A stretch of 64,000 bases of DNA from Granulicella sp. L60 (GCF_009765825.1 NZ_LMUR01000022.1:381338-445337), one strand, 5' to 3'; positions 7,776 to 16,591 are shown, counted from the stretch's first letter. Translations and numbers: made by a program. The notes: generated by a model from the sequence alone, not told the origin.

Positions 7776-8111
7776 ATGTCCGGACAGCCACAACTTTTTA
7801 CGAGTCCCGAACCGGCGATGCAACAGAGGCCGGCGAGTGGGGACGAACGAACCAGAAGGACGGCACCGGTGTGGTTGCAGAGGCTGTCGCTGTTTGTGCT
7901 GGTGCTGTTCTGCGTGTATCTGGGCGTGCTGGTGATGGTGCTGCCGTGGTGGGTGCGGATTTGGGACCGGAACGAATTCATCCTGGCGCGGCCGTGGCTG
8001 GCGTCGGTGCTGCATAACGGCGCGGTGCGGGGTGTGATCTCGGGGTTGGGGATGATGGATATCTGGATTGGGGTCTCCGAGGCCGTGCATTACCGGGACT
8101 ATCGTGGCTAA
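7776..8111 (+). CDS. Small membrane protein of unknown function
   Basis: 111 residues. A polar N-terminus of about 33 residues is followed by one strong transmembrane segment ('LSLFVLVLFCVYLGVLVMVLP') and a conserved-looking tail containing 'WWVRIWDRNEFILARPWLASV', which may be a re-entrant or amphipathic stretch, then 'GVISGLGMMDIWIGVSEAVHY'. GGAG at 7768-7771 precedes ATG 7776 by four bases. Its stop overlaps the proposed GTG start of the LOG-family gene by eight bases, suggesting coupling. I do not recognise the family. The 140-base gap before it (7636-7775) contains nothing I can assign. Confidence 0.7.
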   Translation: MSGQPQLFTSPEPAMQQRPASGDERTRRTAPVWLQRLSLFVLVLFCVYLGVLVMVLPWWVRIWDRNEFILARPWLASVLHNGAVRGVISGLGMMDIWIGVSEAVHYRDYRG

Positions 8112-9171
8112 GAACAACTTGGATAAGAACGTCGCTAAGCCGAGTGGGGAGCCGGGCTGGGTGGAGGACATGATGGCGCAACGGACGCAGGAGCCGCATG
8201 AGACTCACGAACAGAGTCCGCTGGCGTATGAGAATGCGGAGTTTCTGAGTTCGCCGGATGGGCGGATGCTGCGAATTTTGGCGGAGTATCAGGAACCGAT
8301 GGCGCGGTTTCGGCGGGAGCGGATTCAGGATACGGTGGTGTTCTTCGGGTCGGCGCGGTTTCGGGCGCTGGATGTGGCGAACTCGGAGCTGGAGCTGCTG
8401 GCGAATACGGGTTCGTGCGAGCCGGCGCCGAAGGAAGAGCAGCCGGCGAGTGTGGAAGAGATTGAACGCGGGGAGGCGAGCGGGCAGAAGCTGGAGCTGG
8501 CTGAAGCCGCGGTGGAGATGGCGCGGTACTACGAGGATGCGAGGCGGCTGGCGGGGTTGGTGGGGACGTGGGCGAAGACGCTGCCGGGGCGGAGGCATCG
8601 GTTTGTGGTGACGTCGGGCGGCGGGCCGGGGATTATGGAGGCGGCCAATCGCGGGGCGTACGAGGCTGGATGCAAGACGATCGGGCTGAATATCAAGCTG
8701 CCGTTCGAGCAGCATCCGAATCCGTATATAACACCGGGGCTTAGCTTCGACTTCCACTACTTCTTTATGCGGAAGTACTGGTTTGCGTATCTGGCGAAGG
8801 CGCTGGTGGTGTTTCCGGGTGGATTTGGGACGCTGGATGAGATGTTCGAGCTGCTGACTCTGGCGCAGACGAAGAAGCTGGCGAAGGCGATCACGGTGGT
8901 GATCTATGGATCGGACTACTGGAAGAATGTGATCAACCTGGAGCTGCTGGCGAAGAAGGGTGCGATCGGCAAGGCTGATCTGGAGCTGTTTCAGTTTGCG
9001 GATACGCCGGAGCAGGCGTTCGAGATGCTGAAGGCGGGGTTGACGGAGAATCATCTGGATTCGGAGTACGAGCGGGAGTTGCAGCGGTTGGAGCATGAGG
9101 GTGGGGTGCCGGTGGGGCCGGCGCCTAGTGCTCAGGAGACGCTGGGGCCGGATATCGCGAAGACGCGGTAG
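8104..9171 (+). CDS. LOG-family Rossmann protein ('lysine decarboxylase-like')
   Basis: 355 residues from GTG 8104, or 333 from ATG 8170, which has GGAGG at 8163-8167. The LOG motifs are intact: 'TSGGGPGIMEAANRGA' and 'VFPGGFGTLDEMFE'. These form the nucleotide-phosphate site of cytokinin riboside 5'-monophosphate phosphoribohydrolases and related nucleotide 5'-monophosphate nucleosidases; the old name 'lysine decarboxylase' is misleading. The long N-terminal region with 'MLRILAEYQEPMARFRRERI' and an inserted charged loop (about 95-125) marks the larger TIGR00730-type subgroup rather than the short plant LOG. It follows the small membrane protein in the same operon. Confidence 0.85.
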   Translation: MAKNNLDKNVAKPSGEPGWVEDMMAQRTQEPHETHEQSPLAYENAEFLSSPDGRMLRILAEYQEPMARFRRERIQDTVVFFGSARFRALDVANSELELLANTGSCEPAPKEEQPASVEEIERGEASGQKLELAEAAVEMARYYEDARRLAGLVGTWAKTLPGRRHRFVVTSGGGPGIMEAANRGAYEAGCKTIGLNIKLPFEQHPNPYITPGLSFDFHYFFMRKYWFAYLAKALVVFPGGFGTLDEMFELLTLAQTKKLAKAITVVIYGSDYWKNVINLELLAKKGAIGKADLELFQFADTPEQAFEMLKAGLTENHLDSEYERELQRLEHEGGVPVGPAPSAQETLGPDIAKTR

Positions 9172-9247
9172 GGTTTGTTGGGTGTTGTGGTGCGGGGTGA
9201 TGGCGGGTCTCTGCGGGCGGCTTGCAATGGGAAGGGCAACTGCAACC

Positions 9248-9285
9248 GCAGATCCCTACGGGATGACAAACAAAAAGACAAACAA
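9248..9285. repeat. Dispersed repeat, copy B
   Basis: GCAGATCCCTACGGGATGAC followed by a CAAACAAAAAGACAAACAA tail matches the cores at 363 and 19176. CAAC/CAGCAA-rich low-complexity sequence flanks it on both sides (9230-9330). It fills the 208-base spacer between the LOG-family gene and the DUF6629 gene. Confidence 0.72.
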
Positions 9286-9379
9286 AGGGCAGGCAACAGC
9301 AGCAACGTCTACAGCAACAGCAGAAGTACTGATAAGAGGGATGATAGGTTTGTCGTAGGAGTTTTGGAGGGTACGACAG

Positions 9380-10051
9380 GTGTGTTTTTCGGCGGCGGCG
9401 AATTTTGTGGGAAGTGGAGTTCTGGGCACGATCGGTGTGTTGACCTTTACGAAGGTGAGGCATCGGCGGGAGCTGTTGTTTGCTTCGCTGCCTACATTGT
9501 TTGCGGTTCATCAGTTTATTGAGGGGTTTGTGTGGCTGGGGCTGGATGGGGTGCTGTCTCCGGCGGTGACGCATAACATGGGGGCGGCGTTCATGCTGTA
9601 TGCGCAGGGATTGCTTCCGTTCCTGATGCCTCTGAGCGTGCTGCTGTTTGAGTCGGATGTGCGGAGCAGGCGGCGGATGCTGCCGTTTGTGGCGATTGGT
9701 GCGCTGACGACGCTGTATATCCTTTGGGCGCTGGCGGCGTATCCGACGCAGATCTTTGTGAAGGGCAACAGCATCGTGTACATCAATCCGGCGACGAACT
9801 ATACGACGGTCGCGATCTTTTATGTGATTGCGACGTGCGGCTCGCTACTGTTCTCGAAGGTGAAAGAGATTGTGATCTTCGGATGGGCGAACCTGGCTAT
9901 CCTGCTGGTGGTGATGGGGGTGAAGCGGTATGCGTTCACGTCGCTGTGGTGTGCGTATGCGGCGATTGCGAGTGTGATTATTCTGGCTTACTTCTGGAAG
10001 AGCAGGAGCTGGCGGCCGTTCGGATATGCGGGGATGTTGTGGAAGGCTTGA
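9380..10051 (+). CDS. DUF6629-like integral membrane protein
   Basis: 223 residues beginning 'MCFSAAANFVGSGVLGTIGV' from GTG 9380, with GGAGG at 9366-9370. The 'MCFSA' start is characteristic of this family. About seven hydrophobic segments are visible, including 'LFASLPTLFAVHQFIEGFVW', 'GAAFMLYAQGLLPFLMPLSV', 'RMLPFVAIGALTTLYILWAL', 'TTVAIFYVIATCGSLLF' and two near the C-terminus. Function is unknown; the conserved 'HQFIEGFVWLGL' in the second helix probably marks the functional core. It is flanked by non-coding spacers, so it is likely transcribed alone. Confidence 0.8.
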   Translation: MCFSAAANFVGSGVLGTIGVLTFTKVRHRRELLFASLPTLFAVHQFIEGFVWLGLDGVLSPAVTHNMGAAFMLYAQGLLPFLMPLSVLLFESDVRSRRRMLPFVAIGALTTLYILWALAAYPTQIFVKGNSIVYINPATNYTTVAIFYVIATCGSLLFSKVKEIVIFGWANLAILLVVMGVKRYAFTSLWCAYAAIASVIILAYFWKSRSWRPFGYAGMLWKA

Positions 10052-10218
10052 GTCGGCGGATGGCCGGTCAGGTTCGCCGGGGCGCTACAACCTTTGGGGA
10101 ATCATTGTAGATACGGGCTTTAGGGATTTTGAAGCTCCATTGTTGGTGCAGTCACACCGCAGTCATGTTGGATGTCCATACTTCCCTCGTAACGAAGCCT
10201 GAATCAAGAGGGTGGCCA

Positions 10219-11391
10219 ATGGGACAGTCGAGCATCTCGTATCTATGGCGCGAACCGGAGGCGGCGAAGGGCTTCACGACGGGCGTGTCGCTGCATAGTC
10301 ATACGAACCAGTCGAAAGAGACTCTGGATTTTATCTCGGAGCTGTCGAAGGACTGGAGCTTTCTGCAGCCGTTGATGCGGTGGGCGGAGCGGCGGAGCAT
10401 TCGGCTGACGGGGATTCCGCCGGACTATGCGCGGAGCTACTGGACGCCGCCGTTGACGCCTAGCCTGGCGTTCGACCTGGAGCGCAGGCAGATTGAAGAT
10501 AAGCTGCAGATCCAGGGGCTGGTGTCGATTACGGACCATGACGATATCAATGCGCCGATGCTGCTGCGGACGGTGCCTTCGTCGCGGCATATTCCGGTGT
10601 CGGTGGAGTGGACGGTGCCGTTTGGGGTGACTGCGTTTCACCTGGGGATTCATAATCTGCCGAGTGCGACGGGCGCGGCATGGATGGAGCGGCTGGCGGC
10701 GTTTACGGCGTTGCCGGTGGTGACGCGGGAGGCTCGGCTGCTGACGGAGATTCTGGCGGAGCTGGATGAGATTCCGGGAGTGCTGATTATCTTCAACCAT
10801 CCGCTGTGGGATCTGTACCGGGTGGGTAAAGAGAAGCACGAGGTTCTGGTGAACGAGTTTCTGGCGGTGCATGGGCAGTTTGTGCATGCGCTGGAGCTGA
10901 ATGGGCTGCGGGACTGGAAGGAAAATCGCGAGACGGCGACGCTGGCGGGGAAGTGGAATCAGCTGGTGATCAGCGGCGGGGATCGGCATGGGGTGGAGCC
11001 GAATGCGAATGTGAACCTGACGCGGGCGGAGAGCTTCAGTGAGTTTGTGCATGAGGTGCGGCGGGAACGGGAGAGTCATGTGCTGTTTATGCCGCAGTAT
11101 GCGGAGCCGTGGAAGCACAGGATTCTGCAGTCGACGCTGGATGCAATTCGGGACTATCCGCACTTTCCGGAGGGGTCGAGGCTGTGGGATGAGCGGGTGT
11201 ATCACCCGGATGCGACGGGGACGATTCAGCCGATGACGCAGCTTTGGACGACGGGAAAGGCTCCGGCGTTCTTTCGTGCGGTGCTGATGATGGTTCGGAT
11301 GATGGGCGCGGGGCCGGTGTCGAATGGGCTGCGGATGGCGTGGAACGATAGCGGGGAGATGCAGGCTACGCTGGCGAAGCTGGATGCTTGA
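10219..11391 (+). CDS. PHP-like metal-dependent phosphoesterase domain protein
   Basis: 390 residues from ATG 10219. Metal-binding motifs of a PHP-type barrel are in order: 'SLHSHT' (H26, H28), 'ITDHDD' (106-109), 'IIFNHPLWD' near residue 192 and 'ISGGDRHG' near 252. Between the first two motifs is an insert of about 75 residues. PHP domains hydrolyse phosphoesters with a di- or trinuclear metal site; the substrate here is unknown. Compared with small PHP proteins the C-terminus is extended by about 100 residues ending in a hydrophobic helix ('FFRAVLMMVRMMGAGPVSNG'). The frame is open upstream to 10129, but that part has no family resemblance. Confidence 0.7.
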   Translation: MGQSSISYLWREPEAAKGFTTGVSLHSHTNQSKETLDFISELSKDWSFLQPLMRWAERRSIRLTGIPPDYARSYWTPPLTPSLAFDLERRQIEDKLQIQGLVSITDHDDINAPMLLRTVPSSRHIPVSVEWTVPFGVTAFHLGIHNLPSATGAAWMERLAAFTALPVVTREARLLTEILAELDEIPGVLIIFNHPLWDLYRVGKEKHEVLVNEFLAVHGQFVHALELNGLRDWKENRETATLAGKWNQLVISGGDRHGVEPNANVNLTRAESFSEFVHEVRRERESHVLFMPQYAEPWKHRILQSTLDAIRDYPHFPEGSRLWDERVYHPDATGTIQPMTQLWTTGKAPAFFRAVLMMVRMMGAGPVSNGLRMAWNDSGEMQATLAKLDA

Positions 11392-11411
11392 GGACTGACC
11401 TGCAGTTTTTG

Positions 11412-12617
11412 CTATCTCGTAACGAGTAAGCGGCGGTCGAGGCGTGCTTCGAGCCTAGCGCTAACAAGTCTGCCAAGGGCAATACCGGGCCGTTCGACTC
11501 CGAGATGGCCGACGGTCGCAATGCAGATGAGGACGATACCGCCGACGAGAGCTAAGCTCCAGTGGTTGATCGGTGACGAGAGAGCCAGGTGGCGAAAAAA
11601 TGCCGGTCGGAATACAGCTGCCAAGGCGAAGCCTTGCAAGAGGTAGATGCCGTAGCTGATGTCGCCAAGTCGGATCGCAGGCCGGGTTGTTAGAAGTCCG
11701 AAGACAGTGCATCCAGAGGTGATGAGGTAAAAGCTTGTCCCAAGTAGAACCACTGGACCGAATGTGTAGGGGTTTTGTACCTGGAAGACGATGGCCACCA
11801 ACGCGAGCACGACGACGGAGCTCAGATTGTTCTGCAACCGCGCGTACCATCCCTTTTCATGCAAGGAGGCGAAGAGCATTCCAGCCAAAAAATGCGAGGC
11901 CAATATGATGCTCGGCCGGGATCCGAGCTTTGGCGGATGCAGACTTGTGTAGACGAAGCAAGCTGCCAGGGCGGTGATGACAAGTGGCAGGCAAAGAGAT
12001 TTCTTTCGGGCGGCCAAGGCGAGAATTGGAAGGCAGAGGTAAAAGATCCATTCGCATCGAATGGACCAGGTTACGCCTGCGATCAGCAGGTACGTGTTGA
12101 GGTAGCCGTTAATGTCCGGGCCACTGAAAAGGCCCAGCGAAAGCCATTTCGCGATCCCAACACTTAACTTGGAGACTGGGACATGCAAGGAGAAGCCAGT
12201 TCGCACAAAGACATAAAGCAACATCACAGACATTACGGCGAGATAAAGTGGTCCGATGCGAAATACGCGGCCGATATAGAGATTGAGCCAAGCCGGCCTG
12301 CCGCGTACCTGCATCAACTTTGACCAAAAGAGATATCCGGTAATCATGAAAAATATTGAGACCGCCAGGGGGCCGAGTGTGTAGTAGAACCTGGTTGGAG
12401 GCGACTGCCAATCCCCGGCAAGCAGGAAGCCGTGGTAGACGGCGACATGGTGGAAGTACACGCCAAAGGCGAGAAAGCCTCGGAGGCCATCCATGGTTCT
12501 GAGGCGATGTGGTTGCGGGCTCGGAGGAGTGTCCGCCGCGCGGAACAGCGGGGTGGAGATCAGTGCCAGGATTACAGCCATACAAACAAGCGATGGCCAA
12601 ATCGAGTAGAAGTGCAT
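11412..12617 (-). CDS. Acyltransferase 3 family membrane protein (OafA-like)
   Basis: 401 residues with about ten transmembrane segments. 'MDGLRGFLAFGVYFHHVAVYH' carries the family's catalytic H-H area in the second helix region, followed by 'GPLAVSIFFMITGYLFW', the family's R/K-F-F-x-x-S-G-F-like segment. Such enzymes O-acetylate or acylate surface polysaccharides, peptidoglycan or glycolipids using cytoplasmic acyl-CoA. The adjacent divergent glycosyltransferase at 12741 suggests an envelope glycan or glycolipid substrate, although no operon links them. Base composition is less G-skewed than in the genes to its left. Palindromes cover its start region. Confidence 0.9.
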   Translation of the reverse strand: MHFYSIWPSLVCMAVILALISTPLFRAADTPPSPQPHRLRTMDGLRGFLAFGVYFHHVAVYHGFLLAGDWQSPPTRFYYTLGPLAVSIFFMITGYLFWSKLMQVRGRPAWLNLYIGRVFRIGPLYLAVMSVMLLYVFVRTGFSLHVPVSKLSVGIAKWLSLGLFSGPDINGYLNTYLLIAGVTWSIRCEWIFYLCLPILALAARKKSLCLPLVITALAACFVYTSLHPPKLGSRPSIILASHFLAGMLFASLHEKGWYARLQNNLSSVVVLALVAIVFQVQNPYTFGPVVLLGTSFYLITSGCTVFGLLTTRPAIRLGDISYGIYLLQGFALAAVFRPAFFRHLALSSPINHWSLALVGGIVLICIATVGHLGVERPGIALGRLVSARLEARLDRRLLVTR

Positions 12618-12654
12618 ATACCTCAGTATATCGTTAGCCTGTTACCTAAGTAAC
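12616..12654 (-). promoter_or_regulatory. Two adjacent palindromes at the acyltransferase start
   Basis: ATATAC-CTCA-GTATAT at 12616-12631 overlaps the start codon of the acyltransferase gene (ATG at 12617-12615 on the minus strand). GTTAC-CTAA-GTAAC at 12641-12654 lies just upstream. Both have four-base spacers, as expected for dimeric repressor sites. They lie in the 123-base divergent gap to the GT4 gene. No regulator can be named. Confidence 0.35.
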
Positions 12655-12740
12655 GTTGGTTTGTTGCTTTTCGAAAAATCTGTGTCGATAGCTTCTGAAG
12701 AGGTTTTTGCTTGAGTTCGAACGAGAGGTAGGCTAGAGCG

Positions 12741-13934
12741 ATGCGTGTGCCGCGTGTGGCTTACTTTCCGGATTCGTTCCATGAGGTGAACGGCGTGGCG
12801 CATACGAGCCGCAACTTTGTGGCGTATGCGCAGCGGCATGGGCGGCCGTTTCTGTGTGTGAGGGCGGGGACGCGGGAGATCTCGTACGAACAGGTGGGGG
12901 AGCTGGGTACGCTGGAGCTGGAGCGTAGCCGGGGTTCGGTGCGGATGGAGAAGGACCTCGAGTTCGACACGTTGTTCTGGAGGCATGGGGGCGCGATACG
13001 GCGGGCGTTGGAGAGGTTTCGGCCGGACGTGATTCACATCACGGGGCCGAGCGAGCTGGGGATGTTTGGGGCGTACTTTGCGTGGGAGATGGGTGTGCCG
13101 CTGGCGGCGTCGTGGCATACGAACGTGCATGAGTATGCGGCGAGGCGGATGGGGTGGCTGACGGGGAGGATGTCGGCGGCGGGCGGTGCGGGAGTGGAGG
13201 ATGCGGTGGAGGGTGGGGTGCTGTGGGCTACGTCGCAGTTTTATAAGTTGGCGAAGGTATTGTTTGCGCCGAACGACGAGCTTTGCAGGATGCTGGAGCG
13301 GACGACGGGGAGGCCGTGCTACCTGATGCAGCGGGGGGTGGATACGGAGATGTTTTCGCCTAGTCGCAGGACGCGGGAGGTGAGTGACCGGGCTGTGGTG
13401 CTGGGGTATGTGGGGCGGCTTTCGGTGGAGAAGAACGTGTCGCTGCTGGTGCGGGTGGAGCGGGAGCTGGAGGCGATGGGCGTGGGTGAAGTGAGGTTTC
13501 TGATTGTGGGGCATGGGAGCGAGGAGGAGGCGCTGAGGCGAGAGCTGAAGGAGGCGGAGTTTGCCGGGGTGCTGCGTGGGTCGGCGCTGGGCGAGGCTTA
13601 CGCGAATATGGATGTGCTGGTGTTTCCTTCGCATACGGATACGTTTGGCAATGTGGTGCTGGAGGCGCTGGCGAGCGGGGTGCCCGCGGTGGTGACGCAG
13701 GATGGAGGGCCGAAGTTTATCGTGCGGGATGGGGAGACGGGATTCGTTACGGGGGATGATGGATTTACAGGGGCGATTGCGGAGCTGGTGAGGGATCGGG
13801 TGCGGCTGGAGCGGATGCGCCTGGGGGCGAGGGAGTATGCGCTGGGGTGCGGGTGGGATGCGGTGTTCGACCGGGTGTATGAGGGGTATGGGACAGCGAT
13901 GCGGCGGACGGGGTTGGGTGTGGAGACGGTCTAG
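12741..13934 (+). CDS. GT4-family glycosyltransferase (MgtA/SQD2-like)
   Basis: 397 residues in a GT-B arrangement. The N-terminal half has 'RVAYFPDSFHEVNGVAHTSR' and 'PDVIHITGPSELGMFGAYFA', resembling mannosyl- and sulfoquinovosyl-diacylglycerol-type transferases. The C-terminal half has 'LGYVGRLSVEKNVSLLVRV' and the EX7E-type element 'SHTDTFGNVVLEALASGVPAV', where E is the nucleotide-sugar contact. GT4 enzymes are retaining transferases that use activated sugars at the cytoplasmic membrane face. Acceptor and donor are unknown; a glycolipid role is an inference from the N-terminal similarity. ATG 12741 has an AG-rich sequence upstream. Confidence 0.85.
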   Translation: MRVPRVAYFPDSFHEVNGVAHTSRNFVAYAQRHGRPFLCVRAGTREISYEQVGELGTLELERSRGSVRMEKDLEFDTLFWRHGGAIRRALERFRPDVIHITGPSELGMFGAYFAWEMGVPLAASWHTNVHEYAARRMGWLTGRMSAAGGAGVEDAVEGGVLWATSQFYKLAKVLFAPNDELCRMLERTTGRPCYLMQRGVDTEMFSPSRRTREVSDRAVVLGYVGRLSVEKNVSLLVRVERELEAMGVGEVRFLIVGHGSEEEALRRELKEAEFAGVLRGSALGEAYANMDVLVFPSHTDTFGNVVLEALASGVPAVVTQDGGPKFIVRDGETGFVTGDDGFTGAIAELVRDRVRLERMRLGAREYALGCGWDAVFDRVYEGYGTAMRRTGLGVETV

Positions 13935-14194
13935 GTGGTCGACCTATAGAAGGATGCGGGTCTGTTCTGGATGTGGTGCGAGATGGGGTGAAAGTATTGG
14001 CACGTTGAGCGTATGGCAGGTCCTTCGACTGCGCCTCTCGCGATGAAACTGCTAGAGGCTCCGCTCAGGATGACGCTTTCTATATCAATCCATCACTTAC
14101 GTTCAGGCTAGATGTCGATACTGCTCTGGAATAAGAATTTTCTATTTAGAACAGCAGTGAAGATGCTTTGGGGAAAGTTGTTTATGTAGTGTTA
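13935..14194. other. Intergenic spacer with a repeat-like segment
   Basis: 260 bases between the convergent GT4 and DUF4239 genes. The segment 14019-14078 (GTCCTTCGACTGCGCC through GCTCAGGATGACG) looks like the ends of a dispersed intergenic repeat around a small hairpin (CCTCTCG ... CTAGAGG), but no second copy is present in this window. No gene or clear terminator was seen. Confidence 0.35.
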
Positions 14195-14956
14195 CTACTC
14201 TTCGCTCATGTTCTGGCGGGCGCGCTGGAAGGCGTAGTCGCTGACGTGGACTGAGCCCATGAAGGGGCGGTTGATATCGGCGACGGCGAGCAGTGCCAAG
14301 GTGATGAGGGTGCAGAAGGCGAAGACCTGAAAGGCGTGGAGCACGACGCTGCCTGAGCCGAACATGCAGGCTGAGCCTACGGTGAGGATGCCGCCGACGA
14401 TGAGGACGAACCAGAGGACGGTGGGGAGCTGGTAGGTGCTTTGGAGCAGGCGGGTGCGGCGATGTTCGGTGAGGGAGGCGAGTTCGGAGAGGGCGTGGTC
14501 TTCGGCGAGGGACTCGGATGCGGTGGCGGTCTTGACGGACATGAGGGTCCTCCACATGTCCTTGTTGATGTTGTGGCTCTCTTCGGGGATCTGGCGGTTG
14601 GCCATCTCGGGCCAGTCGTGGTTGATGACGGCGTCGGCGTAGGTGCGGCACTCGGCTTCGAGCTGGACACGCTGCTGCGCGGGCAGGCCCTCGGCGAGGC
14701 GGAAGACGTTTCTGAGGGCGTTGGCCTCGAGGTCGGCGTTGAGCTCGGCGGCGCCGTAGTTGGTCCACACGGTGTAGAGCATGAAGCCGAGGATGACGGC
14801 GTAGGTGGTGCCGAGGATGCCAAGCTGCCAGCCGATGAGTTCGTTGTGGGCGTGGCGCATCTCCGCGGGCCATGTGCGATTGAGCAGGGTCACGAACAGA
14901 AGCGAGGCGGCCACGCAGACGATGAAGATGACGACATTTTGTGCGGTATCAAGCAT
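14195..14956 (-). CDS. DUF4239 (bestrophin-like) membrane protein
   Basis: 253 residues. Two N-terminal hydrophobic segments ('VVIFIVCVAASLLFVTLLN' and 'LGILGTTYAVILGFMLYTVW') are followed by a soluble helical region rich in charged residues and by two C-terminal segments ('TVLWFVLIVGGILTVGSACMF' and 'LHAFQVFAFCTLITLALLAV'). This 2+2 layout with 'E...L..V..L' helices matches the DUF4239 family, described as bestrophin-like and possibly channel-forming; transport has not been shown for this protein. The last residues 'QRARQNMSEE' form a charged tail. It stands alone with no partner gene. Confidence 0.82.
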   Translation of the reverse strand: MLDTAQNVVIFIVCVAASLLFVTLLNRTWPAEMRHAHNELIGWQLGILGTTYAVILGFMLYTVWTNYGAAELNADLEANALRNVFRLAEGLPAQQRVQLEAECRTYADAVINHDWPEMANRQIPEESHNINKDMWRTLMSVKTATASESLAEDHALSELASLTEHRRTRLLQSTYQLPTVLWFVLIVGGILTVGSACMFGSGSVVLHAFQVFAFCTLITLALLAVADINRPFMGSVHVSDYAFQRARQNMSEE

Positions 14957-15064
14957 TGGAAGCTACTCTACGGCATTTCCAAGCTTACGAAAACTTGATT
15001 GCGTTAGTCCGTTCAATTCGCGGTGTTGATGCGTCCTTCGGGCGCAGGGAGAGCTGGTGGTGGC

Positions 15065-16459
15065 TTAGAAGCGCAGGGCGCCGATGTAGGAGGCGTAGGG
15101 TGCGATGGTCATGGACTCGAGGTGCATGGTACCCATGCCTTTGTCGGACCGGAGAACGGTTCGGAGGAAGCTGCCGCGCAGGTGGAGGCGGACGATGTCG
15201 GCCTTGAGGGAGAGGTTGACGGGCTGCGCGGTGAGGTTGCAGATGATGACCAGAGGCGGGGTAAGGGGTGAGGTGCCCTGGGGCTTGCGGATCCAGACGA
15301 GGACGTTCTTGTCGTCCTGATTGATGGTGATGTTCTGGCCGTTGGCGATGGTGGCGTTGCCGTGGTGAAGACTGCTGAGCTGGCGATACCAGTTGAGGAG
15401 CGAGGAGGGGTCTGCGTCCTGAAGGGCGGCGTTGGGGGGGACGGATTTGTCGTACTCGGCGGGCGCGGGTGCGGGCTTGCCTTTCGCGGGTGGGGGCGGT
15501 GCGTCCCAGACGATGAGGGGTGAGGTCTCGGGGGTGGGGACGCCTAGCTCCTGGCCGTAGTAGAGGAGGGTCTCGCCGCGGGTGGCGAAGAGGATGGTGG
15601 CGAGGACTTTTGCGATGGCGAGGTCGTGCTGGCCGTCGGCGTAGCGGGAGATGCTGCGGGTGAGAGCGGGGCCGTCGGTGGCGAGGAGCGGCAGAGTGTG
15701 CCCGGCCTGGAGGATGTCCTGGGTGGTGTCGATGGCGGGGCGGATGAGGGAGGCGGTGAGTTTGTCGGGGGTGCCGGGGCGGGCGTCGAGGAAGAGTTGC
15801 GGGGCGGTGGAGGAGTCGGGCGGGCTGTAGGTGCGCTGGCGCGGATCGGTGGGGAGGGTGGGGTCGGCGTCGGCGATGACGATGCGCTGGCCGAGGAAGG
15901 TGCTGGCGGCCTTGCGGACGATGGCGGCCTGGGCGTGGGCGTTGTCGGTGCCTCCGACGATGTGAAAGCCGGCGATGCCGCGGTTGAGCCAGAAGCGGGC
16001 TACGTTGGAGAGGGTGTCGTTGGGGATCTTGGGGTCGAGGTCGAGGAGGACGCGGATGTTGCGGCGGCTGGACTCGTGGATGAGATCGTCGAGGTCGTCG
16101 GAGGCGCCGAGTGCGGGGTTGATCTCTTGGGGATGGTCGGCGTCGGGCTGGATGGGGGTGAGGAGGATGGCGTCGACGCCGAGGGACTGGATGTAGTCGA
16201 GGCGCTGGGTGAGGCCGTGGAGTGGGCTTGCGGATGTTGTGGCGGCGGTGTCGGTTGCGGGGCTGGAGGCTGGGCTGAAGTTGGCTGGGTTTACCTGGTA
16301 GACGACGGCGTGCTTCCACCAGACGTCGGTGCTCATGCCGGAGCCTGCCCAGCCGGGACGGGCGAGGGTTTGGGCGGAGGCGAGTGGGGTGAGAGAGAGG
16401 GCGCAGGTAAGGCTAAGGGCGAGAAGGCGGCGGGGGATCGGCATGGAGGGGATGGTCAC
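15065..16459 (-). CDS. Secreted GH13-fold (alpha-amylase-like) protein with lost catalytic residues
   Basis: 464 residues with a signal peptide ending near LASAQ (residue 30). The alpha-amylase scaffold is clear: 'WWKHAVVYQVNPANF' (47-61), 'LTQRLDYIQSLGVDAILLTP' (83-102), 'NIRVLLDLDPKIPND' (134-148), 'VARFWLNRGIAGFHIVGG' (153-170) and 'ATRGETLLYYGQELGVPTP' (292-310), then a C-terminal beta domain. The usual catalytic elements are changed. The nucleophile position in GFRxD reads GFHIV (V168), the beta-3 'NH' after 'DLV' reads DLDPKI, the beta-5 Glu reads 'IADAD', and no 'NHD' is recognisable near 'LLATDGPALTRS'. Hydrolysis is therefore unlikely, and a binding or scaffolding role is an inference. 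Confidence 0.8.
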   Translation of the reverse strand: MTIPSMPIPRRLLALSLTCALSLTPLASAQTLARPGWAGSGMSTDVWWKHAVVYQVNPANFSPASSPATDTAATTSASPLHGLTQRLDYIQSLGVDAILLTPIQPDADHPQEINPALGASDDLDDLIHESSRRNIRVLLDLDPKIPNDTLSNVARFWLNRGIAGFHIVGGTDNAHAQAAIVRKAASTFLGQRIVIADADPTLPTDPRQRTYSPPDSSTAPQLFLDARPGTPDKLTASLIRPAIDTTQDILQAGHTLPLLATDGPALTRSISRYADGQHDLAIAKVLATILFATRGETLLYYGQELGVPTPETSPLIVWDAPPPPAKGKPAPAPAEYDKSVPPNAALQDADPSSLLNWYRQLSSLHHGNATIANGQNITINQDDKNVLVWIRKPQGTSPLTPPLVIICNLTAQPVNLSLKADIVRLHLRGSFLRTVLRSDKGMGTMHLESMTIAPYASYIGALRF

Positions 16460-16591
16460 GCTCTTATTGAGATGCTACGCGAGATATGGGGGCGGCGGGA
16501 TTGACGTTGTATGTGCGCGCCGAGGCGTTTGCGTAATTGCTTGTGTTTGGTGGGAGCAGGTTCTATGGTCAGAGAAAAGGGAGATCTTTGC

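Noticed and set aside
8104..9171. Lysine decarboxylase activity of the LOG-family gene
   Set aside because: The GGGPGIMEA and PGGFGTLDE motifs belong to LOG-type nucleotide phosphoribohydrolases. The decarboxylase name is a historical misannotation, so it was not counted in the lysine pathway.
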